The notes under the pieces were generated by a model. That model saw only the letters and a program-made list of their open reading frames with translations, did not search any database and was not told the DNA's origin. Below, one piece after another: positions 24,861 to 33,519 of a stretch of 56,450 nt of DNA (position 1 is its first letter; every line of letters starts with the position of its first letter). This DNA comes from an uncultured Prevotellaceae bacterium (lineage in GTDB: Bacteria; Bacteroidota; Bacteroidia; Bacteroidales; Bacteroidaceae), in NCBI GenBank assembly GCA_937898415.1, contig CALDLA010000129.1:1-56450 (forward strand). The letters run 5' to 3'. The translations under genes were made by a program, and so were the position numbers.

Positions 24861-26246
24861 TCAGTCAAGGGCGCTGGTCTGTAAGTGACTGACCAACTCG
24901 TCAGGTGTCAGCATTTGCTGCTCGCCCGACTCCATGTTCTTCAGCGTCAGCTTGCCTTCGTTGATTTCGTTTTCGCCAGCCAGCACCACGTATGGTATCT
25001 GCTTGGCGTTGGCGTATGCCATCTGCTTCTTCATCTTCGCGGCATCGGGGAAGAGCTCGGTGCGTATGCCCGCCTGCCGAGCCTTGGCTACCGCAGGCAT
25101 GCAATAGGCCGTCTCCTTCTCGCCGAAGTTGATGAAGAGTAGCTGGGTGCCGCCCTGGGCTTCCTTCGGATAGGCGTCTAGGGCATTGAGTACGTCATAG
25201 ATACGGTCAACGCCGAACGAGATGCCGACACCAGAGATGCCCGGCATACCGAAGATGCCCGTCAGGTTGTCATAACGTCCGCCGCCGGTGATGCTGCCTA
25301 TCTGGACGTCCAGCGCCTTCACCTCGAAAATGGCGCCGGTGTAGTAGTTCAGGCCACGAGCGAGGGTGAGGTCGAGCTGGAGCTCGTTCTTGAGGGTAGT
25401 GGCACCGCCACCGCACAGCGAACTGAGGATGATGCGCAGTTCCTCAACGCCTTTGAGGCCGGTCTCGCTTTCACGCAAGACCTCGGCAATGGTGTTGAGT
25501 TTTTCCTCGTTGGTGCCTTCCAGCAGGATGATGGGCTGCAGCTTGGCTATCTGCTCTTCGGTAAGACCGTCCTCACGCAGTTCCTGATTGACGTTGTCGA
25601 TGCCTATCTTGTCGAGCTTGTCAATGGCCACCGTGATGTCCACTATCTTGTCGGCAGCGCCGATGACCTCGGCAATGCCCGTCAGTATCTTGCGGTTATT
25701 GATTTTTATCTGTACACGGACGCCGAAGCGGGTGAAGACCGTATCCATAATCTGCACCAGCTCCACTTCGTTAAGCAGGGAGTCGCTGCCCACGATGTCG
25801 CCGTCAAACTGCCAGAACTCACGATAGCGGCCTTTCTGTGGACGGTCGGCACGCCATACAGGCTGCATCTGGTAGCGTTTGAAGGGCAGTTGCAGTTCAT
25901 CGCGGTGCATCACCACATAGCGGGCAAAGGGCACCGTCAGGTCGTAGCGCAGACCTTTCTCACACATCTTGGCGGCCAAATGCAGGGAGTTGCGCTCCTG
26001 CAGTTCCTCGTCGGTCACCTTGGCCAGACAGTCGCCGGAGTTCAGCACCTTGAACAGCAGTTTGTCGCCCTCTTCGCCATACTTGCCCATCAGCGTCTGC
26101 AGGGTCTCCATAGCAGGCGTCTCAATCTGCTGGAAACCGTAAAGCTGGTACACCTGACGGATGGTGTCGAAGATATAGTTACGACGGGCCATCTCCTGTG
26201 GGCCGAAGTCGCGTGTTCCCTTGGGTATGCTTGGTTTATTTGCCAT
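24861..26246 (-). CDS. hisS: Histidyl-tRNA synthetase
   Basis: Class II aminoacyl-tRNA synthetase charging tRNA-His, 461 residues. Motif 1 region GTRDFGPQEMARRNYIFDTI, motif 2 segment RYREFWQFDGDI, the HisRS-specific RYDLTVPF and ARGLNYYTG, and motif 3 GGGRYDNL. A C-terminal anticodon-binding domain follows from about residue 365. The length is typical of the longer Bacteroidota form. Its start overlaps the purA end by 11 bp, so it is translated from the fur-purA-hisS transcript. Confidence 0.97.
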   Translation of the reverse strand: MANKPSIPKGTRDFGPQEMARRNYIFDTIRQVYQLYGFQQIETPAMETLQTLMGKYGEEGDKLLFKVLNSGDCLAKVTDEELQERNSLHLAAKMCEKGLRYDLTVPFARYVVMHRDELQLPFKRYQMQPVWRADRPQKGRYREFWQFDGDIVGSDSLLNEVELVQIMDTVFTRFGVRVQIKINNRKILTGIAEVIGAADKIVDITVAIDKLDKIGIDNVNQELREDGLTEEQIAKLQPIILLEGTNEEKLNTIAEVLRESETGLKGVEELRIILSSLCGGGATTLKNELQLDLTLARGLNYYTGAIFEVKALDVQIGSITGGGRYDNLTGIFGMPGISGVGISFGVDRIYDVLNALDAYPKEAQGGTQLLFINFGEKETAYCMPAVAKARQAGIRTELFPDAAKMKKQMAYANAKQIPYVVLAGENEINEGKLTLKNMESGEQQMLTPDELVSHLQTSALD

Positions 26247-27513
26247 TTCTCACGATGGTTTGTGCACGGTCGGGGCCAATGCTGATGATACAGATAGGCG
26301 TCTCCAGCTGTTCCTCCAGGAAGTCTATATAGTCTTTGAATGCCTTCGGGAACTCAGCCTCGCTGGTGAACCGGGTCATGTCGGTCTTCCATCCGGGCAG
26401 TTCACGGTAAACAGGCTCGATGCCGTCCTCAATGTTATAGGGGAAGTAGTCAATCTCCTGTCCCTTCTGCTTGTAAGCCACACAGGCCTTGATGGTGTCA
26501 AAACCGTCGAGCACGTCGCTCTTCATCATGATGAGTTTCGTGACGCCGTTGACCATGATACTATACTTCAGGGCCACCAGGTCAATCCATCCGCAGCGGC
26601 GCTCACGTCCTGTCACGGCTCCATATTCATGGCCGAGGTCACGAATCAGCTTGCCCGTCTCGTCAAACAGTTCCGTGGGGAAGGGGCCGGCTCCTACGCG
26701 GGTGCAGTAAGCCTTCATGATACCAAAGACGTCGCCAATCTTGTTGGGACCAATGCCTAGGCCCGTGCAGGCTCCGGCGCAGATGGTGTTCGACGAGGTG
26801 ACAAAGGGGTAGCTGCCGAAGTCAACGTCGAGCATCGTGCCCTGGGCACCCTCGCAGAGCACCGACTTGCCGCTCTTGAGGATGTTGTTGATCTCGTGCT
26901 CAGAATCGACGATAGGGAACTGACGCAGGTAGTCAATGCCCTCCAGCCACTTCTTCTCCACCTCGATGATGTCGTAGTCATAGTTCAGCGACTTCAGGAT
27001 AGCCTCGTGGCGGGCCTTGGCGGCAGCATACTTCTCGTCGAAGTTCTCAAGGATGTCGCCCACGCGCAGACCGTTGCGACTCACCTTATCGGTATAGGTG
27101 GGACCGATGCCCTTGCCGGTGGTGCCCACCTTATTCTTACCCTTCTGTGCCTCGTAGGCGGCGTCGAGCACACGGTGGGTAGGCATGATGAGATGTGCCT
27201 TCTTCGAGATGTGCAGACGGCTCTTCAGCTCGTGTCCGCTCTGCTCCAGGGCTTTGGCCTCGTCCATGAAGAGGTCGGGGGCCAGCACCACGCCATTACC
27301 GATGATATTCACCTTGCCTCCCTGGAAGATGCCCGAGGGAATGGAGCGCAGCACATACTTCTGACCTTCGAACTCCAGCGTGTGGCCGGCATTGGGACCA
27401 CCCTGGAAACGGGCTACCACATCATACTTGGGGGTCAACACGTCGACCACCTTTCCTTTACCTTCGTCGCCCCACTGCAGTCCGAGCAGGACGTCAACTT
27501 TACCTTGATTCAT
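26236..27513 (-). CDS. purA: Adenylosuccinate synthetase
   Basis: First committed step from IMP to AMP: joins IMP and aspartate using GTP. 425 residues. GLQWGDEGKGKVVD holds the catalytic Asp and the P-loop-like segment. GPNAGHT contains the catalytic His, with further family motifs TTGKGIGPTYTDK, EGAQGTMLDVDFGSYPFVTSS and GRERRCGW. The fur-like gene ends at the base where purA begins, and hisS overlaps its end. purA and guaA at two places in the window cover both purine branches. Confidence 0.97.
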   Translation of the reverse strand: MNQGKVDVLLGLQWGDEGKGKVVDVLTPKYDVVARFQGGPNAGHTLEFEGQKYVLRSIPSGIFQGGKVNIIGNGVVLAPDLFMDEAKALEQSGHELKSRLHISKKAHLIMPTHRVLDAAYEAQKGKNKVGTTGKGIGPTYTDKVSRNGLRVGDILENFDEKYAAAKARHEAILKSLNYDYDIIEVEKKWLEGIDYLRQFPIVDSEHEINNILKSGKSVLCEGAQGTMLDVDFGSYPFVTSSNTICAGACTGLGIGPNKIGDVFGIMKAYCTRVGAGPFPTELFDETGKLIRDLGHEYGAVTGRERRCGWIDLVALKYSIMVNGVTKLIMMKSDVLDGFDTIKACVAYKQKGQEIDYFPYNIEDGIEPVYRELPGWKTDMTRFTSEAEFPKAFKDYIDFLEEQLETPICIISIGPDRAQTIVRNGK

Positions 27514-28001
27514 TACTGTTTATTTTTTGTTTTTGTTGATTTCTTTGTATTCCGCTGACGGGTCAGCTTTGCCTGGCATATCGAGCAGATACCATATATA
27601 TATAAGGTGAAGCCGTCCTTGCGGAAACGCTTCAAGTGGAGGGCGTCAATGGCTTCGGATATCTCGTGCGAACGCACTTCCGTCACCTTGCCGCACACAG
27701 TACATATCTGATGGCAATGGCTCTCACCGTATATCTCGTAGTTCGTCGTTCCCTGAAAGCGGTGGCGTATGACCAGACGCAGTTCCATGAACAAGTTCAG
27801 TGTGTTGTATAGTGTAGCCCGACTGACGGGGAACTTATACTCACCGGCCAGTTTCTCGCCCAACTCGTCAAGCGTAAAATGCCCGTTCATGCTGTATACA
27901 GCCCGCAGAATCGCATAACGCTCCGGCGTCTTGCGATGATTGTTCATCTCCAAATAACTGTCGAGAATCTGCTCAACAGTTGTATAATCACGCTCTTTCA
28001 T
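27513..28001 (-). CDS. Fur-family transcriptional regulator
   Basis: 162 residues. An N-terminal winged helix (about 15-85, with TLDELGEKLAG and VSRATLYNTLNLF as the recognition region) is followed by a C-terminal dimerisation domain with the metal-site segment HCHQICTVCGKV and a second CxxC, YGICSICQAK, for structural zinc. The family includes Fur (iron) and PerR (peroxide); the short acidic-poor C-terminal tail does not decide between them. It heads an operon with purA and hisS, an arrangement also seen in other Bacteroidales. A -7 promoter element lies at 28026-28034. Confidence 0.92.
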   Translation of the reverse strand: MKERDYTTVEQILDSYLEMNNHRKTPERYAILRAVYSMNGHFTLDELGEKLAGEYKFPVSRATLYNTLNLFMELRLVIRHRFQGTTNYEIYGESHCHQICTVCGKVTEVRSHEISEAIDALHLKRFRKDGFTLYIYGICSICQAKLTRQRNTKKSTKTKNKQ

Positions 28002-28025
28002 CTGTCTATAGGCTCAAAAAACCGT

Positions 28026-28034
28026 GCAAAGATA
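28026..28034 (-). promoter_or_regulatory. -7 element of fur-purA-hisS
   Basis: Minus strand TATCTTTGC, an exact TAnnTTTG match, about 18 nt before the ATG at 28001. No clear -33 element. Confidence 0.5.
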
Positions 28035-28092
28035 CAAAGAAAAACGGAAACCGACGAGTGTTTAACAACATTTTTATTTATAAAGCGTCCAT

Positions 28093-29010
28093 TTAATGAG
28101 AACCGATGTACAGGAAGACCATGCCAAGTAACACCAATGCCAGGTCGAAAGCCTTGGCACGCAGGTTCTTTTCGTGGAAGAAGAGGGCCCCGAACAGGAA
28201 ACTGACGGCCACCGAACTGCGACGGATCATCGATACGATGCTGATCATGGCCGTAGGCAGCGACAGGGAGTAGAAGTAAAGGAAGTCAGCCGTTGACAGG
28301 AACAGGCTGACGGCCAAGATAGACCACGCCCAATGGAACGGCGTCGTCTCCTTGTGCTTAGGCCACCAGAGCAACACCAGCACGGCGAGCATCATGCCAC
28401 ACTGGTAGATGTTGTACCACGACTGTACCAGCATGCGGTCAAGCCCCAGTCCGCCATCACTCACGGGAGCCATCAGGTATTTGTCGTACAGTCCGCTGAC
28501 GGCTCCGAGTGCCGCCGCCCCGACAATCATGTAGATCCAATGGTCATGACGGAAGTCGATGCCCTCCTTCTTGCCGCTGCGGCTCAACATAAAGAACGAC
28601 GCCATAGCCAGCAGAACGCCCAGCCACTGCCACACGTTCAGGTGCTCGCCAAATACCAGAAGCGCACCAACGAGCACCATGACGGGCCGCGTGGCGTTGA
28701 TAGGGCCGACGATGGTCAGCGGCAGGTGCTTCATGCCGAAATAGCCCAATAGCCAGCTCGACAACACAATGACAGCCTTCAGCACCACATAGCGGTGAAC
28801 CTCCCACCCGCCGGAAGCAACATGGAACACGCTACCGTCGAGGACATCGGTGGTAGCGCTCAGGATGATGAACGGCAGGAATATCAACGACGAGAACGCC
28901 GTGTTGAGTAACAGGACGGGAATGACGGCATTGCTCTTCAATGCCTGTTTCTTGAACGAGTCGTAACAGCCTAACAGGGCCGCCGACAGAAATGCTAAAA
29001 TCAGCCACAT
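28093..29010 (-). CDS. DMT-superfamily (EamA) transporter
   Basis: 305 residues, ten predicted membrane helices in two five-helix halves, the EamA layout. LSAALLGCYDSFKKQALK opens the first half, and the first-half end has NATRPVMVLVGALLVFGE. The second half begins near residue 165. Substrate unknown; relatives export amino acids, sugars or nucleobases. It lies 5 bp after truA in the menA-truA unit. The C-terminus ends right after the last helix. Confidence 0.88.
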   Translation of the reverse strand: MWLILAFLSAALLGCYDSFKKQALKSNAVIPVLLLNTAFSSLIFLPFIILSATTDVLDGSVFHVASGGWEVHRYVVLKAVIVLSSWLLGYFGMKHLPLTIVGPINATRPVMVLVGALLVFGEHLNVWQWLGVLLAMASFFMLSRSGKKEGIDFRHDHWIYMIVGAAALGAVSGLYDKYLMAPVSDGGLGLDRMLVQSWYNIYQCGMMLAVLVLLWWPKHKETTPFHWAWSILAVSLFLSTADFLYFYSLSLPTAMISIVSMIRRSSVAVSFLFGALFFHEKNLRAKAFDLALVLLGMVFLYIGSH

Positions 29011-29015
29011 CTTTA

Positions 29016-29750
29016 CTAATAGGTTATATCTTCCAGAAACAGGGCATGGGCAGGCATTGACTCGCCCGCCTCCGTACGTTTCTTTCCTTCAACAATCTTC
29101 CTGAAGTCCTCCAACGTCACACGGCCACGCCCCACGTCAACCAGCGTGCCGACAACAGCCCTCACCATGTTGCGCAGAAATCGGTTGGCACGTATCTCAA
29201 AGTACCAGGTTGTGGGCGACGTCTGGTGCCACTCAGCCGCCATCATCTGGCACAGCGTAGTCTTCACGTCAGCGTGCGACTTGCAGAAGGCTCCGAAGTC
29301 CTCGTATTCAAGCAATACTTTCGCAGCATCGTTCATCTTGCTGAAATCCAGTGGATAATGAATTTCGCATGAAGTATTACTGAGGAAGGGTGACTTCTCG
29401 GTATGGATATAGTAGCGGTACATCCGGCTGGTGGCCGAGAACCGGGCATGCAGGTTGTCAGACACCTGCTCGACGCTGCTGACGGCAATGTCGTAGGGCA
29501 GCAGTTTGTTGAGCTTGTAGGTCAGCTGCTGTCCGTCTATCGGCTGCCCGTAATCAAAATGAGCCGTCATCATTCGGGCGTGTACACCGGCATCCGTACG
29601 TCCGGCTCCCGTCACCACGATGTCGCTGCGCAACAGGAGTGACAGGGCACGTTGCAGCTGTTCCTGCACGGAGTCGCCGTTGGGTTGTATCTGCCAACCG
29701 TGATACCGTGCGCCATGATAACTCAAAGTGACAAAATATCTCATGCTCAT
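29016..29750 (-). CDS. truA: tRNA pseudouridine synthase A
   Basis: Makes pseudouridine at positions 38-40 of the tRNA anticodon stem. 244 residues. Catalytic Asp53 lies in GAGRTDAGVHA. LSYHGARYHGWQIQP is the N-terminal signature, and NRFLRNMVRAVVGTLVDVG is the C-terminal one. The second Met (MRYFVTLSY) may be the true start, two residues in. It sits between menA (5-bp gap) and the EamA transporter (5-bp gap). Confidence 0.96.
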   Translation of the reverse strand: MSMRYFVTLSYHGARYHGWQIQPNGDSVQEQLQRALSLLLRSDIVVTGAGRTDAGVHARMMTAHFDYGQPIDGQQLTYKLNKLLPYDIAVSSVEQVSDNLHARFSATSRMYRYYIHTEKSPFLSNTSCEIHYPLDFSKMNDAAKVLLEYEDFGAFCKSHADVKTTLCQMMAAEWHQTSPTTWYFEIRANRFLRNMVRAVVGTLVDVGRGRVTLEDFRKIVEGKKRTEAGESMPAHALFLEDITY

Positions 29751-29755
29751 TTCCT

Positions 29756-30670
29756 TTAGCTCAGCAACAGCCCGGCGGCGACGGTCAGCCCATAGACGAA
29801 GATGTTACGGGCCGTCTCGCCTAAGCAGCGGTTCAGGGCCTTGCCCCGGTTGATGCTTTTTATTTTCAGATAGGTGAACACGTGGAGGGCCAGATAGAGC
29901 AGCGGCAGGAGCGTAGCCAGCACGTGGCCGTTGGCCCAGAACACCAGCCCTATGAGACAGGCCGCGATGCCCACGCCGAGATAAAGGCGCAGGGTGGCCT
30001 GCTCGCCGATGCGCACCACCAGTGTCGTCTTGCCCACCTGACGGTCTGTGTCGCGGTCGCGAAAGTTATTGACCAGCAGCAGGCCGTCAATGACCAGTCC
30101 GCAGGCCAGCGAGGCCAGGAACACCTGCCAAGTACAGGTGTGCAACTGGATGTAGTAACTGATGCAGACCGGCACGATGCCGAAGAATATGATGACCAGC
30201 ACGTCGCCCAGGCCGAGATAGGACAGGTGGGTGGTGTAGAGGAAGCAGAAGACCACGCAGAGCAGGCCGATGAGAATCATCTCAAGCCCACCGTACCAGA
30301 CCAGCGGCAGTCCGACGACACAGGCCGCGCAAGTGGTCAGGGCGATGGCCCTCTTCATGGAGTCGAGCCTGACCCACCCCTGCGTACAGGCCCTGGGTGG
30401 ACCCAGCCGCGTCTCGGCATTGTCGGCTCCCTTGGCAAAGTCAAAGAAGTCGTTGATGAAGTTGGCATCCACCTGCATGATGAACGCGAAGAGAAAACAC
30501 AGGGCGGCTGCCACCCAACTGAACGTCCCCTCCACATAGTCGGCAGCATCAACATAGGCCAACGCCACCCCTATCATCACCGGCACGGCAGCCCCCGTCA
30601 ACGTCTTCGGACGGGCTGCCAGGAGCCACGCACGGGGCGAATCGGTCTTAATATTCGTTGTCTCGTTCAT
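29756..30670 (-). CDS. menA: 1,4-dihydroxy-2-naphthoate polyprenyltransferase
   Basis: Membrane prenyltransferase that attaches the isoprenoid tail in menaquinone synthesis, the quinone of anaerobic Bacteroidota respiration. 304 residues from the ATG at 30670, eight or nine helices. NFINDFFDFAKGADN is the first Mg-diphosphate site, RDRDTDRQVGKTTL the second. The frame stays open 387 bases further upstream, but that part lies antisense to the HD hydrolase gene, has no homologue-like features, and the promoter (30689-30721) sits right before this ATG. Confidence 0.95.
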   Translation of the reverse strand: MNETTNIKTDSPRAWLLAARPKTLTGAAVPVMIGVALAYVDAADYVEGTFSWVAAALCFLFAFIMQVDANFINDFFDFAKGADNAETRLGPPRACTQGWVRLDSMKRAIALTTCAACVVGLPLVWYGGLEMILIGLLCVVFCFLYTTHLSYLGLGDVLVIIFFGIVPVCISYYIQLHTCTWQVFLASLACGLVIDGLLLVNNFRDRDTDRQVGKTTLVVRIGEQATLRLYLGVGIAACLIGLVFWANGHVLATLLPLLYLALHVFTYLKIKSINRGKALNRCLGETARNIFVYGLTVAAGLLLS

Positions 30671-30685
30671 TTTTAGTCTATTTTT

Positions 30686-30718
30686 CTTGCAAAAGTAAGA
30701 AGAATTTCGTACATTTGC
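30686..30718 (+). promoter_or_regulatory. Promoter of the HD hydrolase gene
   Basis: CTTG (30686-30689), a 20-bp spacer, TACATTTGC (30710-30718). It occupies nearly the same bases as the menA promoter on the other strand, so both cannot be bound at once. Confidence 0.6.
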
Positions 30719-30721
30719 AAA
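30689..30721 (-). promoter_or_regulatory. Promoter of menA-truA-transporter
   Basis: Minus strand TTTG (30718-30721), a 20-bp spacer, TACTTTTGC (30689-30697). It overlaps the opposing promoter at 30686-30718. Confidence 0.75.
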
Positions 30722-30739
30722 ATTATTAGCCACTTTTTT

Positions 30740-31384
30740 ATGATTTGCAACGCGCCGAGCCTCGATTTGGTGGAGTTTGTCGAGACAAACATCCTGCCGC
30801 AGTACACCCAGTTTGACCGTGCCCACAACCTGGAGCACGTCACCCGTGTCATCCGCAACGCCATGGAACTGGTACGCCTGACGGGAGCCGACATCAACAT
30901 GGTCTATGTCATTGCTGCCTACCACGACCTCGGCATGTCGGGACCCCGTGCCGTCCATCACCTGACGGGCGGCAAGATACTGGCCTCGGACGCCCGGCTG
31001 AAGCGCTGGTTTTCGGCTGAGCAGATCAAAATCATGAAAGAGGCCGTCGAGGACCACCGTGCCTCAGCCAGCCATTCGCCGCGCTCGCTCTACGGCAAGA
31101 TCATAGCCGAGGCTGACCGTGACATCGTCCCCGAGGTGGTTTTCCAGCGTGCCATAGAGTTCGGACTGGCCAACTATCCGGAACTCAACGACGAACAGCA
31201 ATGGCAGCGCTTTGCCAAGCACATGGACGAGAAGTACTCCATTAACGGTTACATCCGCCTCTGGATTCCCGGCTCGCCCAATGAACTGAGGCTCAACGAG
31301 TTGCGCAGCATCATCAGCCAGCCGGCCCTGCTGCGCCAGCACTTTGACCGACTCTACAAAAATACAAAACAAAACACAATATGA
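30740..31384 (+). CDS. HD-domain phosphohydrolase
   Basis: 214 residues. The metal-binding His/Asp pattern is clear: HNLEHVTRV (first His), AAYHDLG (His-Asp pair), a His in VEDHRAS, and ADRDI (Asp). Soluble and probably cytoplasmic. Relatives hydrolyse nucleotides or other phosphomonoesters; the substrate cannot be told from sequence. It overlaps the following aminotransferase by 4 bp (ATGA), so translation is probably coupled. Confidence 0.88.
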   Translation: MICNAPSLDLVEFVETNILPQYTQFDRAHNLEHVTRVIRNAMELVRLTGADINMVYVIAAYHDLGMSGPRAVHHLTGGKILASDARLKRWFSAEQIKIMKEAVEDHRASASHSPRSLYGKIIAEADRDIVPEVVFQRAIEFGLANYPELNDEQQWQRFAKHMDEKYSINGYIRLWIPGSPNELRLNELRSIISQPALLRQHFDRLYKNTKQNTI

Positions 31385-32691
31385 AACCTACACCTATTAA
31401 AAGAGAAGTCGTTGACGGACTGATTCAGAAGTTCGGAATCCAGGACTTCGCCAAGGCCACCATCCGCGAAGTGAAGCAGGTGGCCGCCACCGCCGAGAAA
31501 GAGAGCGGCGTGGAGTTTATCAAAATGGAAATGGGCATCCCCGGACTGCCTGCCGCACAGGTAGGTGTCGACGCCCAGATCCAAGCCCTCAGGGACGGCA
31601 TCGCCCACTCCTACCCCGACATTCAGGGCTACCCCGAGCTGAAGCGGCAGGCCTCGCGCTTCGTCAAAGCCTTCATCAATGTTGACATCCAGCCCGAGGG
31701 CTGCGTGCCCGTCACCGGCTCCATGCAGGGCACCTTCGCCTCCTTCCTCACCTGTTCGCAGGCTGACCTTCAGAAGGACACCGTGCTCTTCATCGACCCC
31801 GGATTCCCCGTACAGAAGATGCAGCTGCAGGTGCAGGGCGTCAAGTATGAGACATTCGACGTCTATGACTTCCGTGGCGAGAAGCTCGGCCCGAAGCTGG
31901 AGAGCTACCTCAAAGGCGGAAACATCTGCGCCATCGTCTACAGCAATCCTAACAACCCGTCGTGGGTGTGCCTGACCGAACAGGAACTGCAGACCATCGG
32001 ACAACTGGCCACCCAGTACGACTGCATCATCATGGAGGACCTGGCCTACTTCGCCATGGACTTCCGTCAGGACCTGTCCGTGCCCTTCCAACCCCCTTAC
32101 CAGCCCACCGTAGCCCGCTATACCGACAACTACATGTTGCTCATCTCGGGCTCCAAGGCCTTCAGCTATGCCGGTGAGCGCATCGGCGTGGTGTGCATCA
32201 GCGACAAACTGTTCCACCGCCACTACGACGACCTTGCCCAGCGCTACGAGGGTCTGCCCTTCGGTCTGGTCTTCTCCACCCGCATGCTCTACGCCCTCTC
32301 CTCAGGTACCAGCCACTCGGCCCAGTACGCCCTGGCCGCCATGTTCCGTGCTGCCTGCGACGGCGACTACAACTTCCGCTCCGAGGTAAAGGTCTACGGC
32401 GACCGTGCCCACCGTCTGAAGGAAATCTTCCTCCGTCACGGATTCCACATCGTCTATGACCGCGACGGTGACCAGCCCGTGGCCGACGGCTTCTACTTCA
32501 CCATCGGTTACCGTGGCATGACCAGCGGACAACTGGCCCGCGAGTTGATGTACTACGGTGTCTCCGCCATCTGCCTCGTCACCACCGGCTCTCACCAGGA
32601 GGGTCTCCGCGTCTGCACCTCGTTCATCGAGGATCACCAGTACCAGCAGTTAGACGAGCGCATGGCCATCTTTGCCGAGAACAACGCATAA
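31381..32691 (+). CDS. PLP-dependent class I/II aminotransferase
   Basis: 436 residues, fold type I. Lys259 in SGSKAFSYAGERIG forms the Schiff base; Asp220 and Tyr223 (MEDLAY) contact the cofactor, and SNPNNPSW holds the conserved Asn. The N-terminal SYPDIQGYPELK is typical of aspartate/aromatic-type aminotransferases. Substrate not determinable. Codon use is strongly biased to C-ending codons, as in highly expressed genes of this genome. It is followed by an intrinsic terminator (32709-32744). Confidence 0.92.
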   Translation: MKPTPIKREVVDGLIQKFGIQDFAKATIREVKQVAATAEKESGVEFIKMEMGIPGLPAAQVGVDAQIQALRDGIAHSYPDIQGYPELKRQASRFVKAFINVDIQPEGCVPVTGSMQGTFASFLTCSQADLQKDTVLFIDPGFPVQKMQLQVQGVKYETFDVYDFRGEKLGPKLESYLKGGNICAIVYSNPNNPSWVCLTEQELQTIGQLATQYDCIIMEDLAYFAMDFRQDLSVPFQPPYQPTVARYTDNYMLLISGSKAFSYAGERIGVVCISDKLFHRHYDDLAQRYEGLPFGLVFSTRMLYALSSGTSHSAQYALAAMFRAACDGDYNFRSEVKVYGDRAHRLKEIFLRHGFHIVYDRDGDQPVADGFYFTIGYRGMTSGQLARELMYYGVSAICLVTTGSHQEGLRVCTSFIEDHQYQQLDERMAIFAENNA

Positions 32692-32708
32692 TCCTCTCTC
32701 CCCGCTAG

Positions 32709-32744
32709 CCCCTCCTGACGATGTTGTCGGGAGGGACTTTTTTG
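32709..32744 (+). terminator. Intrinsic terminator after the aminotransferase
   Basis: CCCTCCTGAC pairs with GTCGGGAGGG (one G-U), loop GATGTT, then ACTTTTTT. It ends the HD hydrolase/aminotransferase transcript ahead of the convergent J-domain gene. Confidence 0.88.
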
Positions 32745-32755
32745 TTCGTCAAGGG

Positions 32756-33406
32756 TCAGGCTCTTCGCATCTCCTCTAACAATTGGCGCTGACGGTCTGT
32801 CAGAGTGGCAGGCAGCGTCACTTGGTAGGTGATGATGAGGTCGCCCCCACCCTGCCCCTTGCCACGTAGGCGGACTTTGGTGCCAGGCTGCGTGCCTGGC
32901 TTTATCTTCAGTTTGAGCTTGGTGCCCCCCTGCAGGGCTACGATGACCTCGCCACCGAGCAGGGCAGTGTACATGTCAATGCTGACGCTGGCATGTGACT
33001 CCTGCGGTCCCTGCTGGTGAGCAAAACCGCTGAAGGGAGAGTCGTCACCATGACCGCCGCCAAAGAGGTTCTCGAAGAATGATGAGAAACCGCCGCCCTT
33101 GGTGAAGCCGGAGAAGTCGAAGCCCTCAAAGGGTGAGCCGCCACCATGACCACCACCGAAGCCGCCGCCCATCTGGTCGGCCTGCTTCCACTGTTCGCCA
33201 TACTGGTCATACTTACGGCGCTTTTCAGGGTCGCCGATGACGTCGTAAGCCTCATTCAGGGCCTGAAACTTAGCTTTAGCTTTCGGGTCGTCCGGGTGCA
33301 GGTCGGGGTGAAACAACTTGGCGCGCTTCAGGTAAGCCCGCTTCACGTCTTTCTGGGGTATCGTCTTGTCGACGCCTAAAATCTTATAGTAATCTACAAA
33401 TGCCAT
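32756..33406 (-). CDS. J-domain co-chaperone, short CbpA-like
   Basis: 216 residues. The J domain (1-70) has the HPD motif at 33-35 that triggers DnaK ATPase. Then comes a Gly/Phe-rich linker (about 78-135) and one C-terminal substrate-binding beta domain (DMYTALLGGEVIVALQGG onward). CbpA and DnaJ of about 300 or more residues have two such beta domains and a dimerisation end; here the second is missing, and there is no zinc-finger region. No CbpM modulator gene is adjacent. An AGGAGG ribosome-binding site lies 8 bp before the ATG and is part of a hairpin (33415-33438). Confidence 0.9.
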   Translation of the reverse strand: MAFVDYYKILGVDKTIPQKDVKRAYLKRAKLFHPDLHPDDPKAKAKFQALNEAYDVIGDPEKRRKYDQYGEQWKQADQMGGGFGGGHGGGSPFEGFDFSGFTKGGGFSSFFENLFGGGHGDDSPFSGFAHQQGPQESHASVSIDMYTALLGGEVIVALQGGTKLKLKIKPGTQPGTKVRLRGKGQGGGDLIITYQVTLPATLTDRQRQLLEEMRRA

Positions 33407-33414
33407 GATCAGTT

Positions 33415-33438
33415 CCTCCTATTTACTTTTATAGGAGG
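33415..33438 (-). promoter_or_regulatory. Hairpin that hides the Shine-Dalgarno site of the J-domain gene
   Basis: In the transcript CCTCCTAT pairs perfectly with ATAGGAGG over an 8-nt loop. The second arm contains the AGGAGG ribosome-binding site 8 bases before the ATG. Such a perfect Shine-Dalgarno sequence is unusual in Bacteroidota. The layout suits an RNA thermometer or another translational switch on a chaperone gene. Confidence 0.55.
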
Positions 33439-33461
33439 TGAAGCAAAAAACGTGCCAAACT

Positions 33462-33494
33462 CTTGCGGGTTCGAAAATAAATGAGTAATTTTGC
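33462..33494 (+). promoter_or_regulatory. Promoter of the LacI-family gene
   Basis: CTTG (33462-33465), a 20-bp spacer, TAATTTTGC (33486-33494). ATG at 33520. Confidence 0.65.
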
Positions 33495-33519
33495 ACCTTG
33501 TTAGAATCAATGAACAATC

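Noticed and set aside
30671..31057. N-terminal extension of menA
   Set aside because: Lies opposite the HD hydrolase gene, and the menA promoter falls inside it; the homologue-like start is the ATG at 30670.
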